DNA of 64,000 nt from Adlercreutzia sp. ZJ304. GTDB taxonomy: Bacteria; Actinomycetota; Coriobacteriia; Coriobacteriales; Eggerthellaceae. A program made the position numbers and the translations under genes. The notes under the pieces are model-generated. The model did no database searches. It worked only from the letters and a program-made list of their open reading frames with translations, and was not told the DNA's origin. Below are positions 18,094-26,242 of the stretch, one piece after another. The stretch covers positions 124,001 through 188,000 of the forward strand of contig NZ_JAAKEG010000004.1 in the NCBI RefSeq assembly GCF_011039075.1, written 5' to 3'. The first letter of the stretch is position 1. Every line of letters starts with the position of its first letter.

Positions 18094-19116
18094 TTATTCC
18101 GCGTTCGAAGAAGTTGCATTTATAACTGGGACATCGTAGCTCTCTCTTACTTTTGCCTCAATTTCATCTCGAAGCTCTGGGTTGTCACGTAAGGTTTGTT
18201 TTGCAGCTTCTCTTCCCTGTCCTAAACGTTCCTCGCCATATGTGTACCAAGCGCCACTCTTTTTGGCTACTCCACAATCAACTGCCATGTCAATAATGCA
18301 TCCTTCGCGAGAAATGCCTTCTCCATACATAAGATCAAATTCAGCCTGACGGAATGGAGGCGCTACTTTATTTTTGACAATCTTAGCTCGTACTCTATTG
18401 CCTACTGCTTCTCCGGATACTTTAATAGATTCTATTCGACGTATATCTATTCGTACACTTGAGAAGAACTTTAGAGCGCGACCTCCTGTGGTAGTTTCTG
18501 GATTACCAAACATAACGCCAATTTTTTCGCGCAACTGATTGATAAATATACATGTAGTATTCGACTTAGATAAAGAACCTGCCAGTTTTCTTAAAGCTTG
18601 CGACATTAGGCGTGCCTGCAAACCAACTGTAGTATCTCCCATTTCGCCTTCTATTTCAGCGCGAGGAACAAGGGCAGCTACAGAGTCAATCACTACGCAA
18701 TCAACTGCGCTAGAGCGAACTAACATATCGCAAATTTCAAGTGCTTGTTCACCTGTATCGGGTTGAGATATAAGAACTTCATCTATATCTACACCAAGGC
18801 GTGCTGCATATACAGGATCAAGTGCATGTTCTGCATCTATAAAAGCAACTATGCCACCAAGAGCTTGCGCTTCAGCTAGTATTTGTAAGGCTAGAGTTGT
18901 TTTGCCGCTAGATTCTGGACCGTAAATTTCAATTATTCTGCCTCGCGGTACACCGCCTATGCCTAAAGCGACATCGAGCGGAAGAGCCCCGGTAGGTATA
19001 ACACCTATAGAAAGATCGGCACCGCTTTCTCCTAATTTCATGATAGAGCCTCGACCAAATTTCTTTTCAATCTGATCGGTCGTACTCTTTAGCAGCTCTT
19101 CTTTCGACTGCGCCAT
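18094..19116 (-). CDS. recA: recombinase RecA
   Basis: A DNA strand-exchange ATPase and the co-protease for LexA cleavage. Walker A GPESSGKT is at residues 66-73, and the rest of the core ([31 protein letters not shown]) is fully conserved. It is 340 residues with no intein. An AGGAG site lies 7 bases before the ATG. The promoter has a perfect TATAAT with a LexA box filling its spacer, so it is SOS-induced. Confidence 0.98.
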   Translation of the reverse strand: MAQSKEELLKSTTDQIEKKFGRGSIMKLGESGADLSIGVIPTGALPLDVALGIGGVPRGRIIEIYGPESSGKTTLALQILAEAQALGGIVAFIDAEHALDPVYAARLGVDIDEVLISQPDTGEQALEICDMLVRSSAVDCVVIDSVAALVPRAEIEGEMGDTTVGLQARLMSQALRKLAGSLSKSNTTCIFINQLREKIGVMFGNPETTTGGRALKFFSSVRIDIRRIESIKVSGEAVGNRVRAKIVKNKVAPPFRQAEFDLMYGEGISREGCIIDMAVDCGVAKKSGAWYTYGEERLGQGREAAKQTLRDNPELRDEIEAKVRESYDVPVINATSSNAE

Positions 19117-19166
19117 TTTTTCTCCTCTTGCATTCTATGAATCGGCTATGTTTGCAATACGAACAT

Positions 19167-19194
19167 ATTATACGAACGTATGTTTGCAAGTCAA
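19167..19194 (-). promoter_or_regulatory. recA promoter
   Basis: On the minus strand the -35 is TTGACT (19194-19189), the spacer is 16 bases and the -10 is TATAAT (19172-19167). This near-consensus promoter would be strong when LexA is removed. Confidence 0.85.
19173..19186. promoter_or_regulatory. LexA operator of recA
   Basis: CGAACGTATGTTTG matches every fixed position of the Gram-positive LexA consensus CGAACRNRYGTTYG. It lies exactly between the -35 and -10. A half-site CGAACATAT (19160-19168) lies on the other side of the -10. Confidence 0.88.
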
Positions 19195-19253
19195 GAGGTT
19201 AAACTATATTCTGCTATAGCTACTTTGTTTCACTTGACACGTTCAATAATAGA

Positions 19254-19268
19254 TATAAAACCTTGCAT
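19254..19268. repeat. direct repeat copy 1 (TATAAAACCTTGCAT)
   Basis: Identical 15-base copy of 19376-19390, 122 bases away. Read on the minus strand it is ATGCAAGGTTTTATA. Confidence 0.75.
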
Positions 19269-19375
19269 TTATATATCAAAAATGCGATTTTTGTTTACAG
19301 AGAAATACATACACATTTAAATAGAAACATGGCATCAATACATATTCATATTAGCTAAAATGCAATATTGAATCC

Positions 19376-19390
19376 TATAAAACCTTGCAT
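19376..19390. repeat. direct repeat copy 2 (TATAAAACCTTGCAT)
   Basis: Second identical copy, followed by a degenerate AAACCTTACA. It starts 16 bases past the end of the pgsA-cinA gene. Near-copies occur at 51005-51028 upstream of comEA. Confidence 0.75.
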
Positions 19391-19405
19391 AAACCTTACA
19401 AATTT

Positions 19406-20572
19406 CTAACGCGCATCCCCATTAATGGCTTCAAGCAAAATATCTAATGCCTTTTTTGCAGATAAACGCCTGATTTTGTCTCTATTGCCTTCAAAGTGCA
19501 TAACCTCAGCTTCTGTTGCGTAAGGCGTACTAACAGCAAACCATACTGTGCCTATGGGTTTGCCCGGTTCAGCCCCAGTAGGACCTGCAATACCTGTAGT
19601 TGATACAGCAAAATCTGACTTTAATATTCGCTGAGCCCCTTTAGCCATATCAATGGCAGTACGAGCATTTACGGCACCATCAGATTTGAGCGTATCTGAA
19701 TCTACCCCAAGTACATCAGATTTAACACTGAGGGCATAGCTAGCCACACCACCCATTACAACAGAAGAACTACCAGCAACAGATGTAAGTGCGCAGCTAA
19801 CCATTCCCCCTGTTAGGCTTTCGGCACTAGAAACGGTAACTCCTTTATTAGATGCCGCACAAACAACATCTGCTGCTAATGCATTCAAATATTCGTCGTC
19901 AATATCGCATTCGTCACTATTTTCGGCATCAAATTTAGCGGGCTTAAAACCTAATAAATGTCTAGCTTTTGAAATATAGTCAAGCATAGAAATGATCGTA
20001 AGAATTAGGGCGATAATCATTGTCACCCATGAAATAACGTACAGAGGGTTATTGATATTCTCTGTATTCGGAATTACCAAAGCGTCTTTTATCAAAAATA
20101 AAACAATGGCTATTATTTGGGCGACAGTTTTGGCTTTTCCATACCAACTAGCTGCTATTACCTCGTTTTTGCTAGCCGCTATCATGCGTACACCTGACAC
20201 AATAAATTCGCGTGCAAGAATTATGAGCACAGGCCAAGCCGGCAATACTGAAAGCTCTACAAGCGCAAGTAATGCTGCTGCTACAAGAATTTTGTCAGCA
20301 AGCGGGTCCATAAATTTTCCGAAATCGGTTACTTCATTGCGCTTTCTGGCTAAATAACCATCTATCCAGTCTGTAGCGGAAATAAGAATAAATACTGCTG
20401 CCGCTACAAGCGATTTTGTCTGATCGTCAACCAGATGTGCGATACCAAACCACTCTGGCCACGGACTTAGCAGCGCAACCACAAATACGGGGACCAAACA
20501 TATCCTAATGAGAGTAATAATGTTGGAAAGTGTCCATATATTAGAAGCTGCTTTTTTGCGATTATCAGACAT
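19406..20572 (-). CDS. PgsA-CinA fusion: phosphatidylglycerophosphate synthase plus CinA amidase domain
   Basis: A 388-residue two-domain protein. Residues about 15-210 form a membrane CDP-alcohol phosphatidyltransferase that makes phosphatidylglycerol phosphate, with motif residues D71, G72, A75, R76, G85, D89 and D93. Residues about 230-385 are a CinA C-terminal domain (SAESLTGG, TTGIAGPTGA), which in other proteins deamidates nicotinamide mononucleotide. The reading frame is continuous through a short acidic linker (ENSDECDIDD). In most actinobacteria these are two neighbouring genes, so this is a gene fusion. Its ATG overlaps the rimO stop by 8 bases. Confidence 0.9.
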   Translation of the reverse strand: MSDNRKKAASNIWTLSNIITLIRICLVPVFVVALLSPWPEWFGIAHLVDDQTKSLVAAAVFILISATDWIDGYLARKRNEVTDFGKFMDPLADKILVAAALLALVELSVLPAWPVLIILAREFIVSGVRMIAASKNEVIAASWYGKAKTVAQIIAIVLFLIKDALVIPNTENINNPLYVISWVTMIIALILTIISMLDYISKARHLLGFKPAKFDAENSDECDIDDEYLNALAADVVCAASNKGVTVSSAESLTGGMVSCALTSVAGSSSVVMGGVASYALSVKSDVLGVDSDTLKSDGAVNARTAIDMAKGAQRILKSDFAVSTTGIAGPTGAEPGKPIGTVWFAVSTPYATEAEVMHFEGNRDKIRRLSAKKALDILLEAINGDAR

Positions 20573-21890
20573 TAATCGTAGCGCCTTCCATGTCGTAAAG
20601 CAATGTATCGTCTATGCTGACCGCAACGATATCGCCTACATTACCAGAATCGACAAACGTAATTCCGTCTACTTCGGGAGCTTGCTGCATAGTGCGTCCA
20701 TACAGTTGCCCGTCTTCTTCAACACCTTCAATTAAAACATTTTGCACGCTACCAATGCGGGCAGAAACAGCCGCTGCACCTGCTGCGTCAGCTGCATCTT
20801 GCACTTTTTGGGCTCGATACATTTTTTCATCTTCGTCTAATTGATTAGCCATAGAAGCAGCGCATGTGCCCTCTTCTTGTGAATAGGGAAACACGCCAAC
20901 ATAGTCAAAACAACCCGATGCTGCAAAATCGACAAGCATTTCGAATTGCTCTTCAGTTTCGCCGGGAAAACCGGCTATTAAAGTGGTTCGCAAAGTAACT
21001 TCATCTATGCGATTTCTTGCTTTTTGCGCCAAAGCTAGAAATGTATCTAGCGAACCTGTTCTATTCATAGCTTTTAATATGGTTGGATCTACGTGCTGAA
21101 GAGGAATATCTAAATATTTAGCGACATTTTTACAGTCGGCTATAGTGTCTAGTAATTCATCTGTTACGCCATCGGGCTGAATATACATTACCCTAAACCA
21201 TGTATCGGTAAAGCGATTCGCGAGCGACCTTAAAAGCCATGCAAGACTGCAGCCATCTTCTAAATCTTCTCCCCATCGACCTGTATCCTGCGCAATAAGG
21301 ATAATTTCTTTGGCTCCATTTTGAATTGCTTTCTCAACATCGTTTTCTATATCTTCCAATGGAAAGCTTCTATATCTGCCTCTTATAAATGGAATTGTGC
21401 AATACGAGCAGAACCTATCACATCCATCAGATATTTTTACATATGCGTAAGGCATGTGTGCACAAGGTGCCTCTAAACAGGCATTTGCACTATATTGATG
21501 CGCGTTATTAAGGCTTTTCATTGCGGCATCTACAACTTGCACTATATTTTGCTCTTCTGCACAGGAAACAAAAGCGAAAGGTTCTGGCAATTCTGTTTGT
21601 AGTTGCTCTCCATATCGCGCAGGCATACAGCCTGAAACTATAACAGCACATCTACCTTCATCAATTCCGGGTAGCGAACAAGCTTCAAGTACTGCATCGA
21701 TGCTTTCCTCCGTTGCAGCCTGAATAAAAGAGCAGGTATTAACTATAACAACATTTACCAAATCTGCATTATCGACAATAGAGTATCCTGCATCCCTTAA
21801 ACGATCGCGCATTTGCTGCGAATCAACTTCGTTTTTTGCGCATCCAAGCGTATAAATACAAACGCTTCCTTTTAAAACATTGTTATTCAT
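20565..21890 (-). CDS. rimO: ribosomal protein S12 methylthiotransferase RimO
   Basis: A radical SAM enzyme that methylthiolates the conserved Asp of ribosomal protein S12. The family signature GCAKNEVDSQ is near residue 17, the radical SAM cysteines are in CDRFCSYC, and a TRAM domain ends the 441-residue chain. GCAKN separates it from miaB (GCQMN) and mtaB (GCKVN). It begins 10 bases after yajQ and overlaps the pgsA-cinA start. Confidence 0.95.
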   Translation of the reverse strand: MNNNVLKGSVCIYTLGCAKNEVDSQQMRDRLRDAGYSIVDNADLVNVVIVNTCSFIQAATEESIDAVLEACSLPGIDEGRCAVIVSGCMPARYGEQLQTELPEPFAFVSCAEEQNIVQVVDAAMKSLNNAHQYSANACLEAPCAHMPYAYVKISDGCDRFCSYCTIPFIRGRYRSFPLEDIENDVEKAIQNGAKEIILIAQDTGRWGEDLEDGCSLAWLLRSLANRFTDTWFRVMYIQPDGVTDELLDTIADCKNVAKYLDIPLQHVDPTILKAMNRTGSLDTFLALAQKARNRIDEVTLRTTLIAGFPGETEEQFEMLVDFAASGCFDYVGVFPYSQEEGTCAASMANQLDEDEKMYRAQKVQDAADAAGAAAVSARIGSVQNVLIEGVEEDGQLYGRTMQQAPEVDGITFVDSGNVGDIVAVSIDDTLLYDMEGATINV

Positions 21891-21900
21891 ATATAAAACT

Positions 21901-22398
21901 TTATCGATAATTTACAAACTGCAAAGGCTGTCCGAAGTCTTCAGACTTTAGGTGAGCAATTACATCTTGCAGAGTGTCGCGCGAGGCCGATGTAACGCGA
22001 AGTTTGTCGCCTTCAATTTGAGTCTTTATTTTTAATTTTAGAGCCTTTAGATCTTTGTTAATTTTGGTAAGCGTGTCTTTATCAATACCGCTAATAATGT
22101 TACCTTTGCGCGATACATTGCCGCCGGAAATGCTTTGAACTTCCCCCCATTTCACAGCGCCTAAATCTATTCCGCGCTTTACAAGTTTTGAAGAAACTAT
22201 ATCTATGACTTGATTGGCTACAAAATCTGACGGAGCCTCTACAAGCATTTCATGTTTTTGCTTGTCCAATTCAATTTTAGATCCGGAATCTTTAAGATCG
22301 TAGCGCTGTGATAATTCCTTCTTTGCCTGTTGAAATGCGTTATCAACTTCTTGCATATCTACAAGAGACACAACGTCAAAACTATTTTCTTTTGCCAT
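21901..22398 (-). CDS. YajQ family nucleotide-binding protein
   Basis: A 165-residue cytosolic protein of two ferredoxin-like lobes. The N-terminal SFDVVSLVDMQEVDNAFQQA and internal QRYDLKDSGSKIELDK segments are hallmark YajQ sequences. Some members bind cyclic di-GMP or nucleic acids; the activity here is not known. It lies in the RodZ-like to rimO run, with 70 bases to the upstream gene. Confidence 0.9.
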   Translation of the reverse strand: MAKENSFDVVSLVDMQEVDNAFQQAKKELSQRYDLKDSGSKIELDKQKHEMLVEAPSDFVANQVIDIVSSKLVKRGIDLGAVKWGEVQSISGGNVSRKGNIISGIDKDTLTKINKDLKALKLKIKTQIEGDKLRVTSASRDTLQDVIAHLKSEDFGQPLQFVNYR

Positions 22399-22468
22399 TT
22401 CAACCCCTCTATGTTATACACCGCTTCTTGCGCTGCGGTCGCGCATTGTGCATCACTATGAATATATC

Positions 22469-23608
22469 CTATTCTGAAGACTTCTTAGAAGACGATGAAG
22501 ATGCAGAAGAACTCGCCGAGGAAGACGAACTATCGGCAGAGGGATGCTGTTCATTCCATTCATCTAAGATGGTCTGAAAATCTAGCGTATATACATAGTA
22601 TTCAGTTCCGCTCTGTTTTGTTAGCTTCTGTTCTACGCCATCAACTTCAACGGTAACAGGACTCGGGTTTGCCGTTCGTACCGTAAGTGTACCGGTGACA
22701 TCATATTCCTCTTCAAACGGTCCTCTAACCACTTCGGATAATAGCTCTGATTTCGAACCGCCTTCTTTTACCTCAATCCAAGAAGATTTTCCAGATTCAA
22801 TCGACAGTTTTAGTACTGCCTTTTCGGGCGGTGTTTCTACAACATCGGCGCTTACTGTGCCTTCTGGATTAGATGTGTCAGTAAGCCCGGATATGGGAAT
22901 ATCTGGAACATCTTGAACAGCCTGTCTGCCGCTATTGAATAAAACTACCAAAATAATTATGAGCACAATAGCAACAATAGCTATGCCTATCCATATTGCA
23001 AAGCTAGGTAATCCTCTACTTGCCTGCTTACCGCCATAAAGTGTATTACGTCCGCGAGGATCTGGCATAGCAGAGCCGCGCCGCGATGCTTGATGCCTTT
23101 CGCCTCCTACATATCCGTAACCGCGTGAAGGTGCACGCCCAGATGCAGATCGCGCAGGAATACTGCGGCTAGAGTTTCGTGAACTAGATGTTCGTGAAGG
23201 TGTATTTCGGTTTAAATTGCGAGACTGGCTAGTTCTTCGTGTGTCTTCATTATAAGAAGCCCTGCCTGTCCTACCCGCTGCAGGATTTCTGTGAGTCCTA
23301 GAATTACGTTGCGCAGAATGACTATCTGCACGAGCGCTACCAGCGCGCGGACGCCCAGTATCAAAAAGATGCAATTCATCGAGATACATTTCGCTTATAC
23401 GCTTTTGATCTAAGCCAACCGCGCGTGCATATGCACGTATCATATTGCGGGTATAACCGCTTGCAGGCATTCTGCCAAAATCAGACTCTTCTATCGATCT
23501 TAAAATATCAGGGCGAATATGCAGGCGACGCGCCATAGTAGTGAGATCGTAACCTTCTCTCTCACGTGCTTCGCGTAAGATGCGCCCGTATGAATCCTGC
23601 ATTGGCAC
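22469..23608 (-). CDS. RodZ-like helix-turn-helix membrane protein
   Basis: A 379-residue bitopic protein. The N-terminal HTH_25-type domain (about 8-80, YGRILREAREREGYDL) is followed by a basic, Ser/Arg/Thr-rich disordered linker (about 85-195). One transmembrane helix lies at about 201-226, and an outside beta-rich DUF4115-like domain runs to about 355. The tail is almost pure serine. This order matches RodZ, which links MreB to cell-wall synthesis, but no mreB is in the window. The GTG at 23608 has AGGAG about 9 bases upstream; an ATG two codons in is an alternative. Confidence 0.82.
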   Translation of the reverse strand: MPMQDSYGRILREAREREGYDLTTMARRLHIRPDILRSIEESDFGRMPASGYTRNMIRAYARAVGLDQKRISEMYLDELHLFDTGRPRAGSARADSHSAQRNSRTHRNPAAGRTGRASYNEDTRRTSQSRNLNRNTPSRTSSSRNSSRSIPARSASGRAPSRGYGYVGGERHQASRRGSAMPDPRGRNTLYGGKQASRGLPSFAIWIGIAIVAIVLIIILVVLFNSGRQAVQDVPDIPISGLTDTSNPEGTVSADVVETPPEKAVLKLSIESGKSSWIEVKEGGSKSELLSEVVRGPFEEEYDVTGTLTVRTANPSPVTVEVDGVEQKLTKQSGTEYYVYTLDFQTILDEWNEQHPSADSSSSSASSSASSSSSKKSSE

Positions 23609-23634
23609 CAGATGCTACTCCTGTTTATCACCCT

Positions 23635-26169
23635 TTAAGGTTGCAAATCTTGCTTCTCAAAAGCTTTAAGTGTTTCTAACTCTAATGCATCGACCATTAC
23701 TTCTCGGGGTTTTGAGCCGTTTGCTGGTCCTACGATGCCTTTTTCTTCTAGTTGATCCATTATACGTCCAGCGCGTGCATAGCCAACCTTCAAGCGTCTT
23801 TGTATATTAGATGTTGAACCCATTTTAGACGAAACTACTATTTCTGCTGCATCCCAGATAAGCGGATCATCGGAAGACGGAGTACCTCCGCTAGGATTAG
23901 TGCTGCCAATAGTTTGTATATTAGTCTTTAAGATTTCTGTGTGGTACTCTGGCTCGCCCTGTTCTTTCACCTTTTCAACAACTGCTTCTATTTCAGCTTC
24001 AGAAACATAACAACCTTGTATGCGCACAGGTTTAGCAAATTCCGGTTTTGACAGGAGCAGATCGCCTAAACCGACTAAATGTTCAGCGCCGGTTGTATCA
24101 ATTATTACTCGTGAATCTATCCCAGAAGCCACGTTAAACGCAATGCGATTAGTAATGTTAGATTTTATTAATCCTGTAACAACATTTGTGGATGGGCGCT
24201 GAGTTGCAACTATTAAATGTATACCCGCAGCACGCGCCAGTTGAGCAATGCGGCATATAGAAAATTCAACCTCTTTGCCAACAGCCATCATAAGGTCGGC
24301 AAGTTCATCAATAATGATGACTATATAAGGCATTGTTGTAGGTGCTGTTTCGCCTTCGGGCACTTCTAGCGCCCCAGATTTCACCTTTTGATTGTATTGC
24401 CCAATATTGCGAACACCGGCATCGCTCATAACTTTAAGACGACGCTCCATTTCCGCTACTCCCCATGCCAGTGCGCCCGCAGCCTCGCGAGGCTCTGTTA
24501 CTACAGGCGTATATAGGTGCGGAATGCCGTTGTAGGGAGTAAATTCAACACGTTTAGGATCAATCATTATGAAGCGAACTTCAGATGGGGTGGCACGCAT
24601 AAGTATTGACATTATCATGGCATTTACAGATACCGATTTGCCAGAGCCTGTGGTACCGCCTATCAATAAGTGTGGCATTTTTGCCAAATCTGAAATTATG
24701 GGATTGCCCTCAACATCTTTTCCTATGGCTATCTGTAAAGGACCGCTCTTGGCGCTGTCTAGGACATCGGCAAGAAAAACCGTTTCGCGTTTTTCGTTTG
24801 GAACTTCTATGCCAACATAATTTGTACCCGGAATAGGAGCAAATATACGAACTGAAGGCGTTGCAAGCGCTAGTGCAATGTCGGTATCAAGAACAGTAAT
24901 TCTGCTTACACGTACACCCGATGGTAAATCAACTTTGAAAAGAGTAACTGTAGGACCAGCCACCCAACCAACAACTTTTGCTGGTACACCAAAATCTTCT
25001 AAGGTTTTTTGCAGCAATGATGCAGTATGTCCAAGCTCTTTTGCGTTTGTAGCGCTTTTGCGTCCTTTAGGTGATCGAGCCAACAAGGACATAGAAGGCA
25101 AAATAAAACCATCTTTCGATATTGGCGTATTCGGTTCAGAATTAGTAGAACCCGCAGTATTTTTTGTTGCTATTTGCGCATTATCTTCTTTGGCGCGACC
25201 TAGTTTTCTAGTCATAGGTGCGGTTTTAGTTGGCTGCGCATTTTCCAGATCGGACAAAGCCATCGTTATGTTTGGGTCGCTTATGCGCGAAGAATCTATT
25301 TCAGCTACCTTTTGCGATTTTAGTTTGCGTTTTTTACCAGCAGTAGGAAGCTGCCGCGTTAAGGCAGAGTTAGCAAATCCCTTTTCAATATCGGAAATCT
25401 CTTCGCTATTAGCAAGACCTGCGGAATAGTTATCAACTTCTAGAACTTCATCGTCTATTTCTGCAGATTGTTGAATATCGCCACCTCGCCGCCGTATGCG
25501 TGCAGGCGCAATCTGAGAATTTGATGAAGAGTTTTCTGCGTGCTTATAGGATATTTCGCGCGCTTTTCTTCTAACCTTCTCAATAAGCCTTGATATAGAA
25601 AATCCTACTATTACAAGTCCAATTACCATTATTCCGATAAGTATTACTCCAGTAATAACTCGTCCAAATAAAGTAATTCCTGCCCAAGCTATTCCAGCAC
25701 CAATATAACCACCATAATTCACAAGCAAATGTGGCGAAAACAGCAAATCGGGATTATCTGAGCCTAGTGTGGTTATGGGGGTAAATAGCGCCATAAAACC
25801 AAGAAGTGCAATATAAAGAATAGCAAGTCCTACAGCTGCGCGCAAAGATAGGCGCTCTCGGCCGCTGCGATATAAAAATGTAATACCTACAATTGCTAAA
25901 ACAAACGGAAGTACATACGAACCAGCGCCTAAAGCTAAATGAACACCAGCAGAAAGTGCACCCGATACAACAGCTTCATTTTCTGGCATTGCCGCTATGA
26001 GCATAAACACTATAGCGATAACGATAAATATAACTCCTGCTATATCGCGCTTTGCATAATCGTCTAAAAGCCCAGCCTTAGGTTTCCTCTCTTCAAGCGG
26101 AAGCCGCGTCTGCGGAGCGTTGCTGGTTTTTTGAGCTTGCTTTTTAGATCGAGTATTGCGCGCCAACAC
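23635..26169 (-). CDS. ftsK: DNA translocase FtsK/SpoIIIE
   Basis: A septum-anchored motor that clears chromosomal DNA at division. It is 844 residues with about four N-terminal membrane helices (about 45-190), a low-complexity linker, an alpha/beta motor with Walker A GGTTGSGKS near 503-511, and a C-terminal winged-helix gamma domain (about 770-838) that reads KOPS-type sites. The GTG start has AAGGGA 4 bases upstream. It is followed by the RodZ-like gene 26 bases on. Confidence 0.95.
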   Translation of the reverse strand: MLARNTRSKKQAQKTSNAPQTRLPLEERKPKAGLLDDYAKRDIAGVIFIVIAIVFMLIAAMPENEAVVSGALSAGVHLALGAGSYVLPFVLAIVGITFLYRSGRERLSLRAAVGLAILYIALLGFMALFTPITTLGSDNPDLLFSPHLLVNYGGYIGAGIAWAGITLFGRVITGVILIGIMVIGLVIVGFSISRLIEKVRRKAREISYKHAENSSSNSQIAPARIRRRGGDIQQSAEIDDEVLEVDNYSAGLANSEEISDIEKGFANSALTRQLPTAGKKRKLKSQKVAEIDSSRISDPNITMALSDLENAQPTKTAPMTRKLGRAKEDNAQIATKNTAGSTNSEPNTPISKDGFILPSMSLLARSPKGRKSATNAKELGHTASLLQKTLEDFGVPAKVVGWVAGPTVTLFKVDLPSGVRVSRITVLDTDIALALATPSVRIFAPIPGTNYVGIEVPNEKRETVFLADVLDSAKSGPLQIAIGKDVEGNPIISDLAKMPHLLIGGTTGSGKSVSVNAMIMSILMRATPSEVRFIMIDPKRVEFTPYNGIPHLYTPVVTEPREAAGALAWGVAEMERRLKVMSDAGVRNIGQYNQKVKSGALEVPEGETAPTTMPYIVIIIDELADLMMAVGKEVEFSICRIAQLARAAGIHLIVATQRPSTNVVTGLIKSNITNRIAFNVASGIDSRVIIDTTGAEHLVGLGDLLLSKPEFAKPVRIQGCYVSEAEIEAVVEKVKEQGEPEYHTEILKTNIQTIGSTNPSGGTPSSDDPLIWDAAEIVVSSKMGSTSNIQRRLKVGYARAGRIMDQLEEKGIVGPANGSKPREVMVDALELETLKAFEKQDLQP

Positions 26170-26242
26170 TAATCCCTTTCGTATTACGTTTCTACTGTAT
26201 ATGCGGATCGTTGGTTATTTTGGTTACAAGTCTAAAGCAAAT

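Larger units (their letters stand above)
19195..19405. other. AT-rich gene-free stretch upstream of recA
   Basis: No coding frame is visible. It holds a 15-base direct repeat and a stretch similar to the region upstream of comEA (see the repeat entries). A TTGACA at 19234 has no -10 at proper distance. Confidence 0.5.

Noticed and set aside
19234-19239. TTGACA as a -35 box
   Set aside because: No -10-like hexamer lies 16-18 bases downstream; TATAAA is only 14 bases away.
24878-25429. A long plus-strand open frame (183 codons) opposite ftsK
   Set aside because: It lies wholly within the well-supported ftsK and shows no family similarity.
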